A model generated the notes under the pieces. That model had not been told where the DNA came from, did no database searches, and saw nothing but the letters and a program-made list of their open reading frames with translations. From positions 34,923,402 through 34,987,401 of the forward strand of contig CM057230.1 of assembly GCA_029891385.1 (NCBI GenBank): a DNA stretch of 64,000 nt, read 5' to 3'. Positions 1-11,796 of the stretch are shown here, piece by piece (the stretch's first letter is position 1; each line of letters opens with the position of its first letter). The DNA comes from Erythroxylum novogranatense (Eukaryota > Streptophyta > Magnoliopsida > Malpighiales > Erythroxylaceae). A program made the position numbers and the translations under genes.

Positions 1-3000
1 AAAAATAAAAATATATGTTCTAACTTTATTTAATTAATTATAAATTAATTAATTATATTTTAATAAATCAATTCTTAATTATTTATTTATTTAATAAAAT
101 TGTTATAAAATTATCTAGTTGTTAATTGCCCGTAAAAGAAAATAACATGCACGATATGGCAATCACGCCTATGAATATTAAGTCACAGTGTGAATACTTA
201 CCTATATATATATATACACATCAATTAATTAATAATATATTAATCATGATTAATTATAACGGAATAAGATTAACGATTAATGATTAATAACTAATTTATA
301 AACAATGTATAATTTAATAAAACATGTAATTTATTACATTCTAATAACCATTATTAATCAAGTATCACATTTTCATAAATCAAACAGATTATCCTAAGGT
401 ATTGTTATTAATTAATAATATACTTAAGTCACGTCTGTGACTCTTATAATAATAAATTTTCTTTAATTTTAATTAATTAGTCAATTAATTATTTTGTTAT
501 TAATTAACAAAATATTATAATTAGAGAATTAATTTTATATATATTATTTGATAAAATGAAAATATAAGCACTAATTCTATTTAATTAATTAAAATAATTT
601 AATTATATTTTGATAATCAATACTTAATTAACTAATTACTTAATAACAAATGTTATAAAATAAATAGGTGTTAATTACTCATAAAAGAAAATAACATGCA
701 CGACATGGTAGTCATACTGTGAATATTAAGTCACAAGCGTGACAACTCTTAATTGCCATTAAAAAAATAACATGCACAACATGGTAGTCAAGCCTATGAA
801 TATTAAGTCACAAGCATGGCAACTCACCTATATATGTACATCAATTACTTAATAATATATTTATTATTATTAATTATAACCCAATAAGATATAAATTAAT
901 TATATTTTAATAAATCAATAATTAATTATTTAATTATTTAAGAAAAATGTTATAAATTTATATAAGTGTAATTGCCCTAAAGGAAAAATAACATGCACAA
1001 CATGGTAGTCATGCCGTGAATATATACATCAATTAATTAATTATATATTCATCATTATTAGTTATAACTAAATAAGATTAATAGTTAATGATTAACAATT
1101 AATTTATGAATAAAGTATAATTTAATAAAACTCATTTTATTTTGATTCAATAATCATTTAATTATTTTGTTATTAATCAATAAAATACTTAAGTCACATC
1201 TGTGACTCCTATAATAAAATTTTCATTTTATTTTAGGTAATTAATTGATTAATTATTTTGTTATTAATTAATAATATATTATAATTATTCAATTAATTTT
1301 AATTTATTATGTTTAACAAAATGAAAAATAAAAATTATTATATTTAATCAATTAAAATAAATTAATTATATTTTAATAAATCAATACTTGATTAATTAAT
1401 TATTTAATAAAAATTTATAAAATTATATAGGGTTAATTGCTTCTAAAAAGAAAATAACATGCACAACGTGGTAGTTACACTGTGAATATTAAGTAACAGG
1501 AGTGACTACTTACCTATATATCTACATCAATTAATTAATAATATATTAATCACTATTAATTGTAACTGAATAAGATTAACAGTTAATGATTAATAATTAA
1601 TTTATAAATAAAGTGTAATTTAATAAATCATTTAATTTATTATATTCTAATTACCATTATTAATCAAGTATCATATTTTCATAAATCAATTAATTAATTA
1701 TATTTAACTAACTGATAATAATTTAATTACATGAAATTATATTTTAATTTACTAAATTGTTATAATTAAATTAATTAAAGATATTTTAAGAATGTGTAAA
1801 TAAAATGGGGAAAAATATTTCAAATGCATTAATAATAAAATAAGTAATATTTACGTATTAATAATTAATAAATAATAATTAATTAATACGATTTTAATAA
1901 ATCAATTATTTAATATATGGATTATTATGAATTATATTTTAATTAAATTTTTAATTAAGGAGTTAAAATAGATCTTTTCGCAAGCATAACACCTAAGTCA
2001 TGCTTGTGACTCCTATAATAGTAAAATTTTATTTTATTTTAATTAAATAATCAATTGATAATTTTTATTAATCAATAATATACTTAAGTCACGCTTGTGA
2101 CTCCTATAATAATAATTTTTCATTTTATTCTAAGTAATTATTTATTTAATTATTTATTATTAATTAATAATATATTATAATTAGTCAATTAATTATATAT
2201 ATTATTTAATAAAAATGAAAAAGCACTAATTATATTTAATTAATTAAAGAATAAATTAATTATATTTTAATAAATCAATACTTAATTATTTAATTATTTA
2301 ATAAAATATTATAAAATTATATAGGTGCTAATTGTCCTTAAAAGAAAATAACATGCACAAGATGGTTGTCACGTCTGTGAATATTAAGTCATAGGCGTGT
2401 TTACTTACCTATATATATACATTAACTAATTAGTAATACATTAATCATTATTAATTATAACTAAATAAGATTAACAGTTAATGTCTAATAATTAATTTAT
2501 AAATAAATTATAATTTAATAAATCGTTTAATTTATTATATTCTAATTACCATTATTAATCAAGTATCACATTTTCATAAATCAATTAATCAATTATATTT
2601 TGACTAACGATAATATTTTAATTACATGAAATTATATTTTAATATACTAAATAGTTATAATTAAATTAATTAAATATATTGTAAGAATATGTAATTAAAA
2701 AGGAAAATATTTCAGACACGTAAATAACAATATAAGTAATATTCACGTGTTAATAATCAATAATTAATTAATTAATTAATAAGATTTCTTTAAATCAATC
2801 GTTTAGTTATATATTGATTATTATGAATTATATTTTGATTAATTTTATTTAATTAAAGAATTAAAATAGATCTTTTCGCAGTGTGATACTTAATTCATGT
2901 CTTTGACTTCTATAATAGTAAAAGTTTATTTTATTTTAATTAAATAACCAATTGATTATTTTGTTATTAATCAATAATATACTTATGTCACTTTGTGACT

Positions 3001-4944
3001 CGATAATAATAAATTTTTATTTTGTTTTAAGTTATTAATTAGTTAATTATTTTTATTAATTAATAATATATTATAATTAGCCAATTAATTATATATATTA
3101 TATTTAATGAAAATTAAAAGGACTAATTCTATTTAATTAATTGAAGAATAAATTAATTATATTTCAATAAATCAATACTTAATTAATTAATTATTTAACA
3201 AAAGGGTTATAAAATTATATAGGTATTAATTAACCATAAAAGGAAATAACATACATGACATTGTAGCCAAGCGGTGAATATTAGGTCACAAAGTGACTAG
3301 TTAACTATATATATATATCAATTAATTGATAATATATTAATCATTATTAATTACGACTAAATAGGATTAACAATAATTGATTAACAATTATTTTGTATAT
3401 AAAGTATGATTTAATAAATCATTTAATTTATTATATTCTTATTGCCATTATTAATCAAGTATCACATTTTCATAAATCAATTAATTAATTATATTTTAAC
3501 TAACCGATAATATTTTAATTACATGAAATTATATTTTAATTTACTAAATAGTTAAAATAAAATTAAATAAAGATATTTTAAGAATATGTAATTAACAAAA
3601 GGGAAAATATTTGAGACACACTAATAATAACATAATTAACAATTGCGTGTTAATAATTAATAATTAATTAATAAATAAGATTTCAATAAATCAATTATTT
3701 AATTATATATTAATTATTATGAATTATATTTTAATTAACTTTATTTAATTAAGAAATTAAAATAGATCTTTTATAAGCGTGACACTTAAGTCACGTCTGT
3801 GACTTCTATAATAGTAAAATTTATTTTATTTTAATTAAGAAATTAATTAATTATTTTGTTGTTAGTCAATTATATACTTAAGTCACCCATGTGCCTCTTA
3901 TAATAATAATTTTTCATTTTATTTTAGTTAATTAGTCAATTAATTAATTTTATTAACTAATAATATATTATAATTAGTGAATTAATTTTATATATTATAT
4001 TTGATAAAATGAAAATCTAAACACTAATTTTATTTAATTAATTAAAGAATAATTTAATTATATTATAATAATTCAATACTTAATTATTTATTTATTTAAT
4101 AAAATGTTATAAAACTATATAGGTGTTTAATGCCCTTAAAAGAAAATAACATGTACAACATGCAATCACTCATTTGAATATTAAGTTATAGGCGTGAGTA
4201 CTTACCAATATATATTCTTCGGTTAATTAATAATATATTAATCATCATTAATTATAACTGAATAAGATTAACAATTAACAGTTAATAATTAATTTATAAA
4301 TAAAGTTTAATTTAATAAATCATTTAATTTATTATATTCTAATAACCATTATTAATCAAGTATCACACTTTCATATATCAATTAATTAATTATGTTTTAA
4401 CTAATTGATAATATTTAAATTTACTAAATAGTTGTTATTAAATTTATTACAAATTTTTAAGAATATGCAATTAAAAATGGGTAAAATATTTCAGACGCAT
4501 TAATATTAACATAAGTAAAAATTACGTGTTAATAATCAATAATTAATTAATTAATAAGATTTCAATAAATCAGTTACTTAATTATCTATTAATTATTATG
4601 AATTATATTGTAATCAGATTTATTTAATTAAGGAGTTAAAAATATATCTTTTCACAAAGTGACACTTAAGCCACGCCTATGACTCCTATAATAGTAAAAG
4701 TTTATTTTATTTTAATTAAATAATCAATTAATGATTTTGTTATTAATCAATAATATACTTAAGTCACGCCTATGACTCTTATAATAAAATTTTCATTTTA
4801 CTTTAAGTAATTAATTGATTAATTATTTTGTTATTGATTAATAATTTATTATAATTATTCAATTAATTAATTAATTAATTATCTAATTAAAATGAAAAAT
4901 AAGCACTAATTCTATTTAATTAATTAAAGAATAAATTAATTATA
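1..4944 (+). repeat. AT-rich ~900-bp satellite array, orientation defined here as forward
   Basis: The recurring landmark ATAACATGCAC occurs near 141, 689, 763, 986, 1451, 2345, 3243 and 4143. The last four are 894, 898 and 900 bp apart, giving a basic period of about 900 bp. The copies at 689-1451 are shortened or locally duplicated. Composition is dominated by TTAATTAA-type runs. G and C are concentrated in variants of GTCACGCCTGTGA, in the landmark and in a GATCTTTTC segment. No credible reading frame is present. The forward direction is my own convention. Confidence 0.88.
1992..2173 (+). repeat. Internal ~91-bp duplication within a satellite monomer (example)
   Basis: Two consecutive sub-repeats begin at 1992 and 2083. 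Each starts with a variant of CTAAGTCACGCTTGTGACTC, continues with CTATAATA, and runs through TTTTATTTTA to an AATAATATA segment. The same doublet recurs in most forward monomers, for example at about 2889-3080, 3786-3970 and 4668-4850, and inverted in the reverse monomers. Confidence 0.7.
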
Positions 4945-7900
4945 ACTATTTAATAAATTAAAATATTCACAAAGCGTGAGTACCATTTCATACATGTTAT
5001 TTTCTTTTTATGTGCAATTAACACCTCTATAATTTTATAACATTTTTATTGAATAACTATTAATTAAGTATTGATTTATTAAAATATAGTTAATTTATTC
5101 TTTAATTAATTAAATAGAATTAGCCCATATATTTTCATTTTATTAAATATATAATATATATATATATATAATTAGTGGAGTAATTATAATAAATTATTAA
5201 TTAATAAGATTAATTACTTAAAATTAAATGAAAATTTTGTAATTATAGGAGTTACAGGAGTGACTTAAGTATATTATTAATTAATATGAAAATAAATAAT
5301 TAATTATTTAATTAAAATACAATAAAATTTTACTATTATAGAGTCACAAACGTGACTTAAGTGTCATACATGTGCATGTTATTTTCTTTTTATGGGCAAT
5401 TAACACATGTATAATTTTATAACATTTTATTAAATAATTAATTAATTAAGTATCGATTTATGATCATATAATTAATTTATTCTTTAACTAAATAAATAGA
5501 ATTAGTGCTTAATTTTAATTTTTATTAAATATATTATATATAAAATTAATTGACTAATTATAATATATTATTAATTAATAACAAAATAATTAATTAATTA
5601 ATTACTTAAAATAAAAAATAAATTTTGTTATTATAGGAGTCACAGTGTGACTTATTTATATTTTGATTAATAACAAAAGTTAATTGTTTATTTATTTAAA
5701 ATAAATGAACTTTTACTATTATAAGAGTCACATATATGACTTAAGTGTCACGCCTATGAAAAGATATATTTTATAATTCCTTAATTAAATGAAATAATTA
5801 ATATATAAATGAAAATAATTAATATATAATTAAATAATTAATTTACTGAAATCTTATTAACTATTTAATTAATTATCAATTGTTAACACGTAAGTATTAC
5901 TTATGTTATTATTAATGCATCTAAAATGTTTTTCCCCATTTTCTAATTGCATATTCTTAAAATATCTTTAATTAATATAATTATAACTATTTAGCAAATT
6001 GAAATATAATTTCATATAATTAAAATATTATTAGTTAGTTAAAATATGGTTAATTAATTGATTTATGAAAATGTGATACTTAATTAATTATGGTAATTAG
6101 AATATAATAAATTAAATCATTTATCAAATTATACTTTATTTATAAATTAATTATTAGTCATTAATTGTTAATCTTATTCAGTATAATTAAAATGATTAAT
6201 GCATTATTAATTAGTTGATGCATATATATAGGTAGTAGTCACACTGTGACTTAAGATTCACAGGAGTGACTATCATGTCGTATATGTTATTTCCTTTTTA
6301 CAGCAATTAACAATTATATAATTTTATAACATTTTGTTAAATAATCAATTCAATAAGTATTGATTTATTAAAATATAATTAATTTATTATTTAGTTAATT
6401 AAATAGAATTAGTGCTTATATTTTCATTTTATTAAATATAATATATATATATAATTAATTGACTAAATATAATATATTATTAATTAATAACAAAATATAT
6501 AATTGATTAATTACATAAAATAAAATAAAATATTATTATTATAGAGTCACAAGCATGACTTAAGTATATTATTTACTAATAACAAAATAATTAATTGATT
6601 ATTTATTTAAAATAAAAATAAACTTTTACTATTATAGGGTCACAGACGTAACTTAAGTGTCACACTGTGAAAAAATCTATTTTAACTCTTAATTAAATAA
6701 ACTTAATAAAAATAATTCATAATAATCAATATATAATTAAATAACCTATTTATTGAAATCTTATTAATTAACATGTAAATATTACTTATGTTATTATTAA
6801 TGCGTCTGAAATATTTTTCTCATTTTAATTACATATTTTAAAATATCTTTAATTAATTTGATTATAACTATTTAGTAAATTAAATTATAGTTTCATGTAA
6901 TTAAAATATTAACAGTTAGTTAAAATATAATTATTTAATTGATTTATGAAAATATGTTGCTTGATTAATGATGGTAATTAGAATATAGTAAATTAAATGA
7001 TGTGTTAAATTATAATTTATTTATAAATTAATTATTAATCATTAACTATTAATCTTTTTAGTTATAATTAATAATGATTAATATATTATTAATTAATTGA
7101 AGTAGATATATAAGTAGTCATGAGTGTGACTTAGTATTCATAGGCATAACTACCATGTCGTGCATGCTATTTTCTTTTACAAGCAATTAACACATGTATA
7201 ATTTTATAACATTTTAATTAAATAATTAATTAATTAAGTATTGATTTATTAAAATATAATTAATTTATTCTTTAATTAATTATATAGAATTAGTGTTTAA
7301 TTTTTATTTTATTAAATATATTATATATAAAATTAATTGACTAATTATAATATATTATTAATTAATAACAAATTAATTAATTAATTAATTACCTAAAATA
7401 AAATGAAGTTTTATTATTATCTGAGTCACAAAGTGACATATTTATATTATTAATTAATAACAAAAGTTAATTGTTTATTTATTTAAAATAAATGAACTTT
7501 TACTATTATAGGAGTCACATACATGACTTAAGTATCACGCCTAAAAAGATCTATTTTATAATTCCTTAATTAAATAAAATTAATTAAAATATATATCAAA
7601 ATAATTAATATATAATTAAATAATTGATTTATTGAAATTTTATTAAATATTTAATTAATTATCAATTATTAACACATAAATATTACTTATGTTATTATTA
7701 ATGCATCTGAAATGTTTTTCCCATTTTCTAATTTCATACTCTTAAAATATCGTTAATTAATATAATTATAACTATTTAGCAAATTGAAATATAATTTCAT
7801 ATAATTAAAAGATTATCGTTAGTTAAAATATAATTAACTAATTGATTTATGAAAATGTGATACTTGATTAATAATTGTTATTTGAAAATAATAAACTAAA

Positions 7901-8414
7901 GATTTATTAAATTATACTTTATTTGTAAATTAATTCTTAATCATTAACAGTTAATCTTATTTAGTTATAATTAATAATGATTTATATATTTTAATTAATT
8001 TATGTACATATATAAGTAAGTAGTCACACCCGTGGCTTAATATTCAAGTATGTGACTACCATGCTATGCATGTTATCTTCTTTATGGTCATTTAACACCT
8101 ATATAATTTATAACATTTTAATTAAATAATTAATTAATTAAGTATAGATTTATTAATATAATTAATTTATTCTTTAATCAATTAAATAGAATTAGTCTTG
8201 TTTTTTCCTTTTATTAAATATTTTTTGAAAATTATAATATATAAAATTAATTAGCTAATTATAATATATTATTAATTAGTAACAATATAATTAATTTATT
8301 AATTACTTAAAATAAAATAAAATATTATTATTATAGAAGTCACAAGCATGACTTAAGTATATTATTGATTAATAACAAAATAATTATTTATTTATTAAAA
8401 TAAATTGAACTTTT
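4945..8414 (-). repeat. Satellite array, reverse orientation
   Basis: From about 4960 the landmark appears as its complement (GTGCATGTTATTTTC-like) near 5001, 5371, 6280, 7160 and 8065, with the last three 880-905 bp apart. The forward segment CTATTTAATTAATTAAAG at 4912 reappears inverted at about 5087-5117, so the array folds back with roughly 140 bp between the arms. The array is cut at 8414 by the gypsy element, in the segment AACTTTTACTATTATAGG. Confidence 0.85.
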
Positions 8415-8415
8415 T

Positions 8416-8604
8416 GATACAAGAAGTCATGGCAATGGATATCAAGGTGCAACACGCCAAGACAAGCTTACTTTGCCAAGTGGACCTATTACAAGGCAAC
8501 GTGCAGCAAGGCTTAAACAAGCACTTCAAGGGTTTGTTCAAAGTACATTACATCTCACCTTGATGACAAGACCAAACCATCTATGGAGAATTCAAGTGGA
8601 GTAG
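8416..8604 (+). pseudogene. C-terminal end of gypsy polyprotein encoded inside the LTR
   Basis: From the second base of the LTR there is an open frame of 62 codons ending with TAG at 8602-8604. It contains LPSGPITRQRAARLKQALQG, which matches the GP(I/M)TR-x-RA-x(2)-(L/I) tail I know from the carboxyl end of many plant Ty3/gypsy polyproteins. In a complete element the pol frame would therefore read from the internal region into the 3' LTR. Here the copy lies in the 5' LTR with no pol upstream, and the 3' LTR has lost this part, so it cannot be translated as a pol end. Family assignment rests on motif memory; the open frame is directly visible. Confidence 0.6.
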
Positions 8605-9033
8605 TCAAGCTTGTGATTCTTCTAGAGAGGGCATGTGGAGGGGCTAATACTTAGCCAAATTTTAAGACAAGTTCAATTATTCTTATGGACTTATTTTAAT
8701 ACATTGGGCTTGTTATTTATCATTTGTTTATTAGGCCCAAAGAGACTTGTTATGGGCTGGGCATTTATTAGTACTTGCCTTAGTTTATTTAAAGCTAGTT
8801 TTGAACAACCAAGCATGTGGGCCTAAGTAGAGTGATTCATTAGGCCCATCTGCCCCCTTAGGTTTATTTAAGTTATTTTGGTCTTATTTAAGTTAGTTTA
8901 TCCCAATCCTAAGTGGATTGGGATCGGATTGCATTATTGGGCTATAAACTCCTAAACTAGTTAGGATTAGGCTTCTTTTATCATTAAAGGGTCTTGTAAC
9001 CTATTCCTTTTAGGTTTAGGATGTGGGCAAGGG

Positions 9034-9041
9034 TATAAATA
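9034..9041 (+). promoter_or_regulatory. TATA box of gypsy LTR promoter
   Basis: TATAAATA lies in a conserved stretch about 290 bp before the LTR end. The equivalent in the 3' LTR is at 11506-11513 and is intact although flanking bases differ. A start site would be expected roughly 25-35 bp downstream, near 9065. Confidence 0.6.
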
Positions 9042-9326
9042 CCTTATTTTATCCTTGTAAACATCAGATTTGTTTGATTAACGAAATTGAGAGATATTCT
9101 TTTCAAGAAAGGTGTGTTCTTCTTGTTGTTACTTCAAGGATTACATCACTTATCAAGGTAATCACTTATGATGTGTTCAATTCTTCTGTTTTCTTTAGGT
9201 TTAGGTCTCAATTTTGTATAATTGGGGTTTGAACTACTAAGTTCTTAGGATAGAAAGATTGGGTTTTTGATTCAACAGGATTAGGGGGTTTCAAAAACCT
9301 TGTTTTCTTGGGCTTTCCGTATCAGT

Positions 9327-9338
9327 TAGTATCAAAGC
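9327..9338 (+). other. Primer-binding site, initiator tRNA-Met type
   Basis: TAGTATCAAAGC lies two bases after the LTR and differs at two positions from TGGTATCAGAGC, the common plant retrotransposon primer site complementary to the 3' end of initiator tRNA-Met. The two changes fit general decay of this copy. Confidence 0.75.
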
Positions 9339-10425
9339 TTTGTCTTAATTCTATTGAGCTCATACGTATCTTTCATTATTTTCTTTGTTGATTCCTTAGA
9401 AAAGTTAAAAAAAAGGTTTAATTGCTTGAAACGAATCTAGCATTATTGGTTCTTTATATTCTTGCTTCCTTAATTGATTCTTTGTTTTCTTGATCAACAA
9501 TTAAAATAACAGAAAAGCAAAAAAAACAAAAGGCAAAAAAAGTGAACAATAGAAAGAAAAGAAAAAATGAACATTAGAAAAAAAAAGTGAACAGTAGAAA
9601 AAAAGAAAAAAAATTTCAAGATTGATTAAGAAACATCCAAGATTGTGATTCTTTGAATCTTTGTTTGATCTTTCTTTCAAGATTTGTTCTTATCATTCAA
9701 GATTCATCTAGATTGTCTTTCTTTGATTCAAGAACCTATCAAGAAACATCTAAGATTGTGATTCTTTGGATCTTTAATTGAGCTTTCATTCAAGATTTGT
9801 TCTTATCATTCAAGATTCATTAAGATTGTCCTTCTTTCATTCAAGAACCTATCAAGAAACGTTTTCTTTGAATCTTTTGTTCTATTCTTGGAATTTTGGG
9901 CAGATTGGGATATTAAAATAAAATTTTAAAAAAATTAGTCTCGGTTTCGGTGAGTTTTGTCATATTTTTGTGTGTCTTTCTTTGTTTCCTAGTTGATTTC
10001 TTGTTTTGGTACCTATCTTTGCTTTTCTACATTGATTTAAACAATTGTTGCACTCATAATTGTTCAATTAACACAAGAATCATTGCCTACACTACTCTTC
10101 ATCTATGTATTGACACTTTGATTTATTTTCTGTCTGTACAATATTTTGCTTCTAGATTTGTTTCATCTATTCGTGTTTCTTTGTTAAGCTTATTATCTTT
10201 GTGCTTTCTACTTGAACTTGTTGCTTATTGATTTCCTTGATCTTGTTGAAGTGATCCTGAAAAGTAACAATAAAGAAGGCACTTGAGTGGAAAAAGGCAA
10301 GAGTGTGAGGTTATATAATGAAAAGCCATTTTATTGTGTGAACCACGAGTGAGAAATTCTGTTATAGAGAGAAACACGTAAAGGAGTATTGTGAGGTTTC
10401 TAATGTTTTCTTGCAGGAGTTAATC
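9339..10425 (+). other. Gypsy leader (untranslated) region
   Basis: This is the stretch between primer site and gag. Bases 9500-9610 are purine-rich, with repeats of the type GTGAACAGTAGAAAAAA. A 113-bp tandem duplication follows (separate entry). A pyrimidine-rich TTTCTTGCAG at about 10407-10416, just before the gag ATG, resembles a splice acceptor. I see no credible gene; the 93-codon open frame at 9950-10231 is rejected. Confidence 0.6.
9628..9880 (+). repeat. 113-bp tandem repeat in gypsy leader (about 2.2 copies)
   Basis: AAGAAACAT(C)CAAGATTGTG starts at 9628 and again, slightly changed, at 9741. A third partial start, AAGAAACG, is at 9854, so the step is 113 bp. Each copy contains CAAGATTTGTTCTTATCATT and ends CAAGAACCTATC. 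Confidence 0.75.
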
Positions 10426-10978
10426 ATGTCTCATAATAGCAATAAAGATGGAAAGAGTGATGAGAGCGAAGAGGACCAACGAAATACAATCTTTACTCTT
10501 GAAGGAATGCAAAATCAGTTCAAGAGAATAGAGACTATGTTCCTTGAAGCCAAAGACAAGTTTGAGCAACAAGATAGAAACTTTGAAAGACAAGATAGAC
10601 TTCTCAGAACTGTCCAAGCCGAATCTTCAGGGAATAATGGGGCAAGAAGAAGAGTTCTTCAGTTCATAATCATTATCACTATGAGAAGGAGCAAGATGAA
10701 GATGGATTTGATGAGGAAGAGTGGTATGGAGGCCGAGACAATGCAAGAGGTGGTAGAGGAGATAGAGGCCGAAATAGAGGTGGTTATAGAGGAAGAGCTG
10801 AAAAAGGCATAGAGGAGGAAGAGACTGAAAGGATAGATAGAAACATTGGTAGCATCAAAATGAAGATGCCACCATTTCAAGGAAGGAATGGTGTTGATGC
10901 CTACTTGGAGTGGGAAAGGAAAGTAGAGATGATATTTGCCTGCCACAATTATTCTGAGGAGAAGAAGGTTAAGGCTAT
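10426..10978 (+). pseudogene. gag: gag (capsid precursor) of gypsy element, frameshifted and truncated
   Basis: Gag would form the virus-like particle that packages element RNA. I start it at 10426 (MSHNSNKDGK) because an ATG follows the acceptor-like TTGCAG there; an in-frame ATG at 10411 is possible. The N-terminal part holds TLEGMQNQFKRIE. Between about 10621 and 10645 the likely reading frame changes, and the downstream part lies in the frame of 10860: an acidic stretch, then an Arg/Gly-rich stretch with repeated RGG and GRG, then MKMPPFQGRNG, AYLEWERKVEMIF and NYSEEKKVK. Those last motifs are typical of the start of the Retrotrans_gag domain of plant Ty3/gypsy elements. Gag then breaks off inside the domain and runs straight into reverse transcriptase sequence. 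Assignment is firm for the family; the copy is not functional. Confidence 0.8.
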
Positions 10979-11219
10979 TAAAGATTGGCCTACTCCTAAG
11001 TGTATTGGTGATGTGCGTAGTTTTCATAGTTTACCTAGCTTTTATAAGCGTTTTGTGAATGATTTTAGTATCATTGTTGCGCCATTGACTGAAACAATTA
11101 AAAAGGATGTTGGATTTAAGTGAAATGAGGCACAAGAACTTATTTTTAATACATTGAAAGATAAATTGTGTTCTGCACCTTTATTGAGTTTGCCTAACTT
11201 TAATGAAGCTTTTGAGACT
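10969..11219 (+). pseudogene. pol: Gypsy reverse transcriptase C-terminal fragment fused to gag
   Basis: In the same frame as the gag fragment, the sequence reads KVKAIKDWPTPK, then VRSFHSLPSFYKRFV, FSIIVAPLTE and, past a stop, LLSLPNFNEAFE. This is the region where plant Ty3/gypsy reverse transcriptase passes into RNase H. The catalytic palm motifs upstream and the RNase H active site downstream are missing. A TGA at 11121-11123 interrupts the frame where the family has Trp, consistent with TGG to TGA. The fragment ends at about 11214-11219, where LTR sequence begins abruptly. Confidence 0.82.
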
Positions 11220-11796
11220 TGTTATGGGCTGGGTATTTATTAGTACTTGTCTTAGTTTATTTAAAGCTAGTTTTAGATAACCAAGCGTGTGGGCCTAAGT
11301 AGAGTGATCCATTAGGCCCATCCGCCCCCTTAGGTTTATTTAAGTTATTTTGGCCTTATTTAACTTAGTTTAGCCCAATCCTAAGTGGATTAGGATCAGA
11401 TTACATTATTGGGCTATAAACTCCTAAACTAGTTAGGATTAGGCTTGTTTTAGCATTAAAGGATCTTGTAACCTATTCCTTTTAGGTTTAGGACGTGAGC
11501 AAAGATATAAATACCTTATTTTATCCTTGTAAACATCAGATTTGGTTGATTAATGAAATTAAGAGAAATTCTCTTCAAGAAAGGTGTGTTCTTCTTATTG
11601 TTACTTCAAGGATTGCATCATTTATTAAGGTAATCACTTGTGATGTGTTCAATTCTTTTGTTTTCTTTAGGTTTGGGTCTCAATTTCGTATAATTGGGGT
11701 TTGAACTATCATGTTCTTAGAATAGAAAGATTGAGGTTTTGATTCAATAGAATCAGGGGGTTTCAAGAACCTTGTTTTCTTGAGGTTTTCATATCA
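11214..11796 (+). repeat. 3' LTR of the gypsy element, 5'-truncated
   Basis: It aligns with 8742-9324 of the 5' LTR and includes a TATA box at 11506-11513. The first ~330 bp and the purine tract that should precede it are gone. The junction lies in GAGACTT, present in the 5' LTR at 8742-8748. The end reads ATATCA where the 5' LTR has GTATCA. Confidence 0.88.

Larger units (their letters stand above)
8415..9324 (+). repeat. 5' LTR of the gypsy element (910 bp)
   Basis: It starts TGATAC and ends GTATCA, a perfect 6-bp terminal inverted repeat. Bases 8742-9324 align with 11214-11796 at the other end of the element. It carries a TATA box, and its first 190 bases are an open frame resembling the carboxyl end of a plant gypsy polyprotein. 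Confidence 0.9.
8415..11796 (+). mobile_element. Ty3/gypsy LTR retrotransposon, internally deleted
   Basis: The element is bounded by TGATAC at 8415 and ATATCA at 11796, and flanked by the 5-bp target duplication CTTTT (8410-8414 and 11797-11801). The 5' LTR is complete and the 3' LTR has lost its first ~330 bp. Primer site, leader and a gag start follow the 5' LTR. Most of pol (protease, most of reverse transcriptase, RNase H, integrase) is absent. Over about 320 aligned bases the LTRs differ at roughly 25 positions, so the insertion is older than the Copia elements further right. It sits inside the reverse satellite array, which continues in register at 11797. Confidence 0.9.

Noticed and set aside
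9023..9232. 69-codon open frame with a similar one at 11495-11704
   Set aside because: The two peptides resemble each other only because they lie in the two LTRs of the same gypsy element; the frame starts at the TATA box region.
9950..10231. 93-codon hydrophobic open frame in the gypsy leader
   Set aside because: Pyrimidine-rich leader sequence gives Phe/Leu/Ser codons by composition; no homologous protein or start context.
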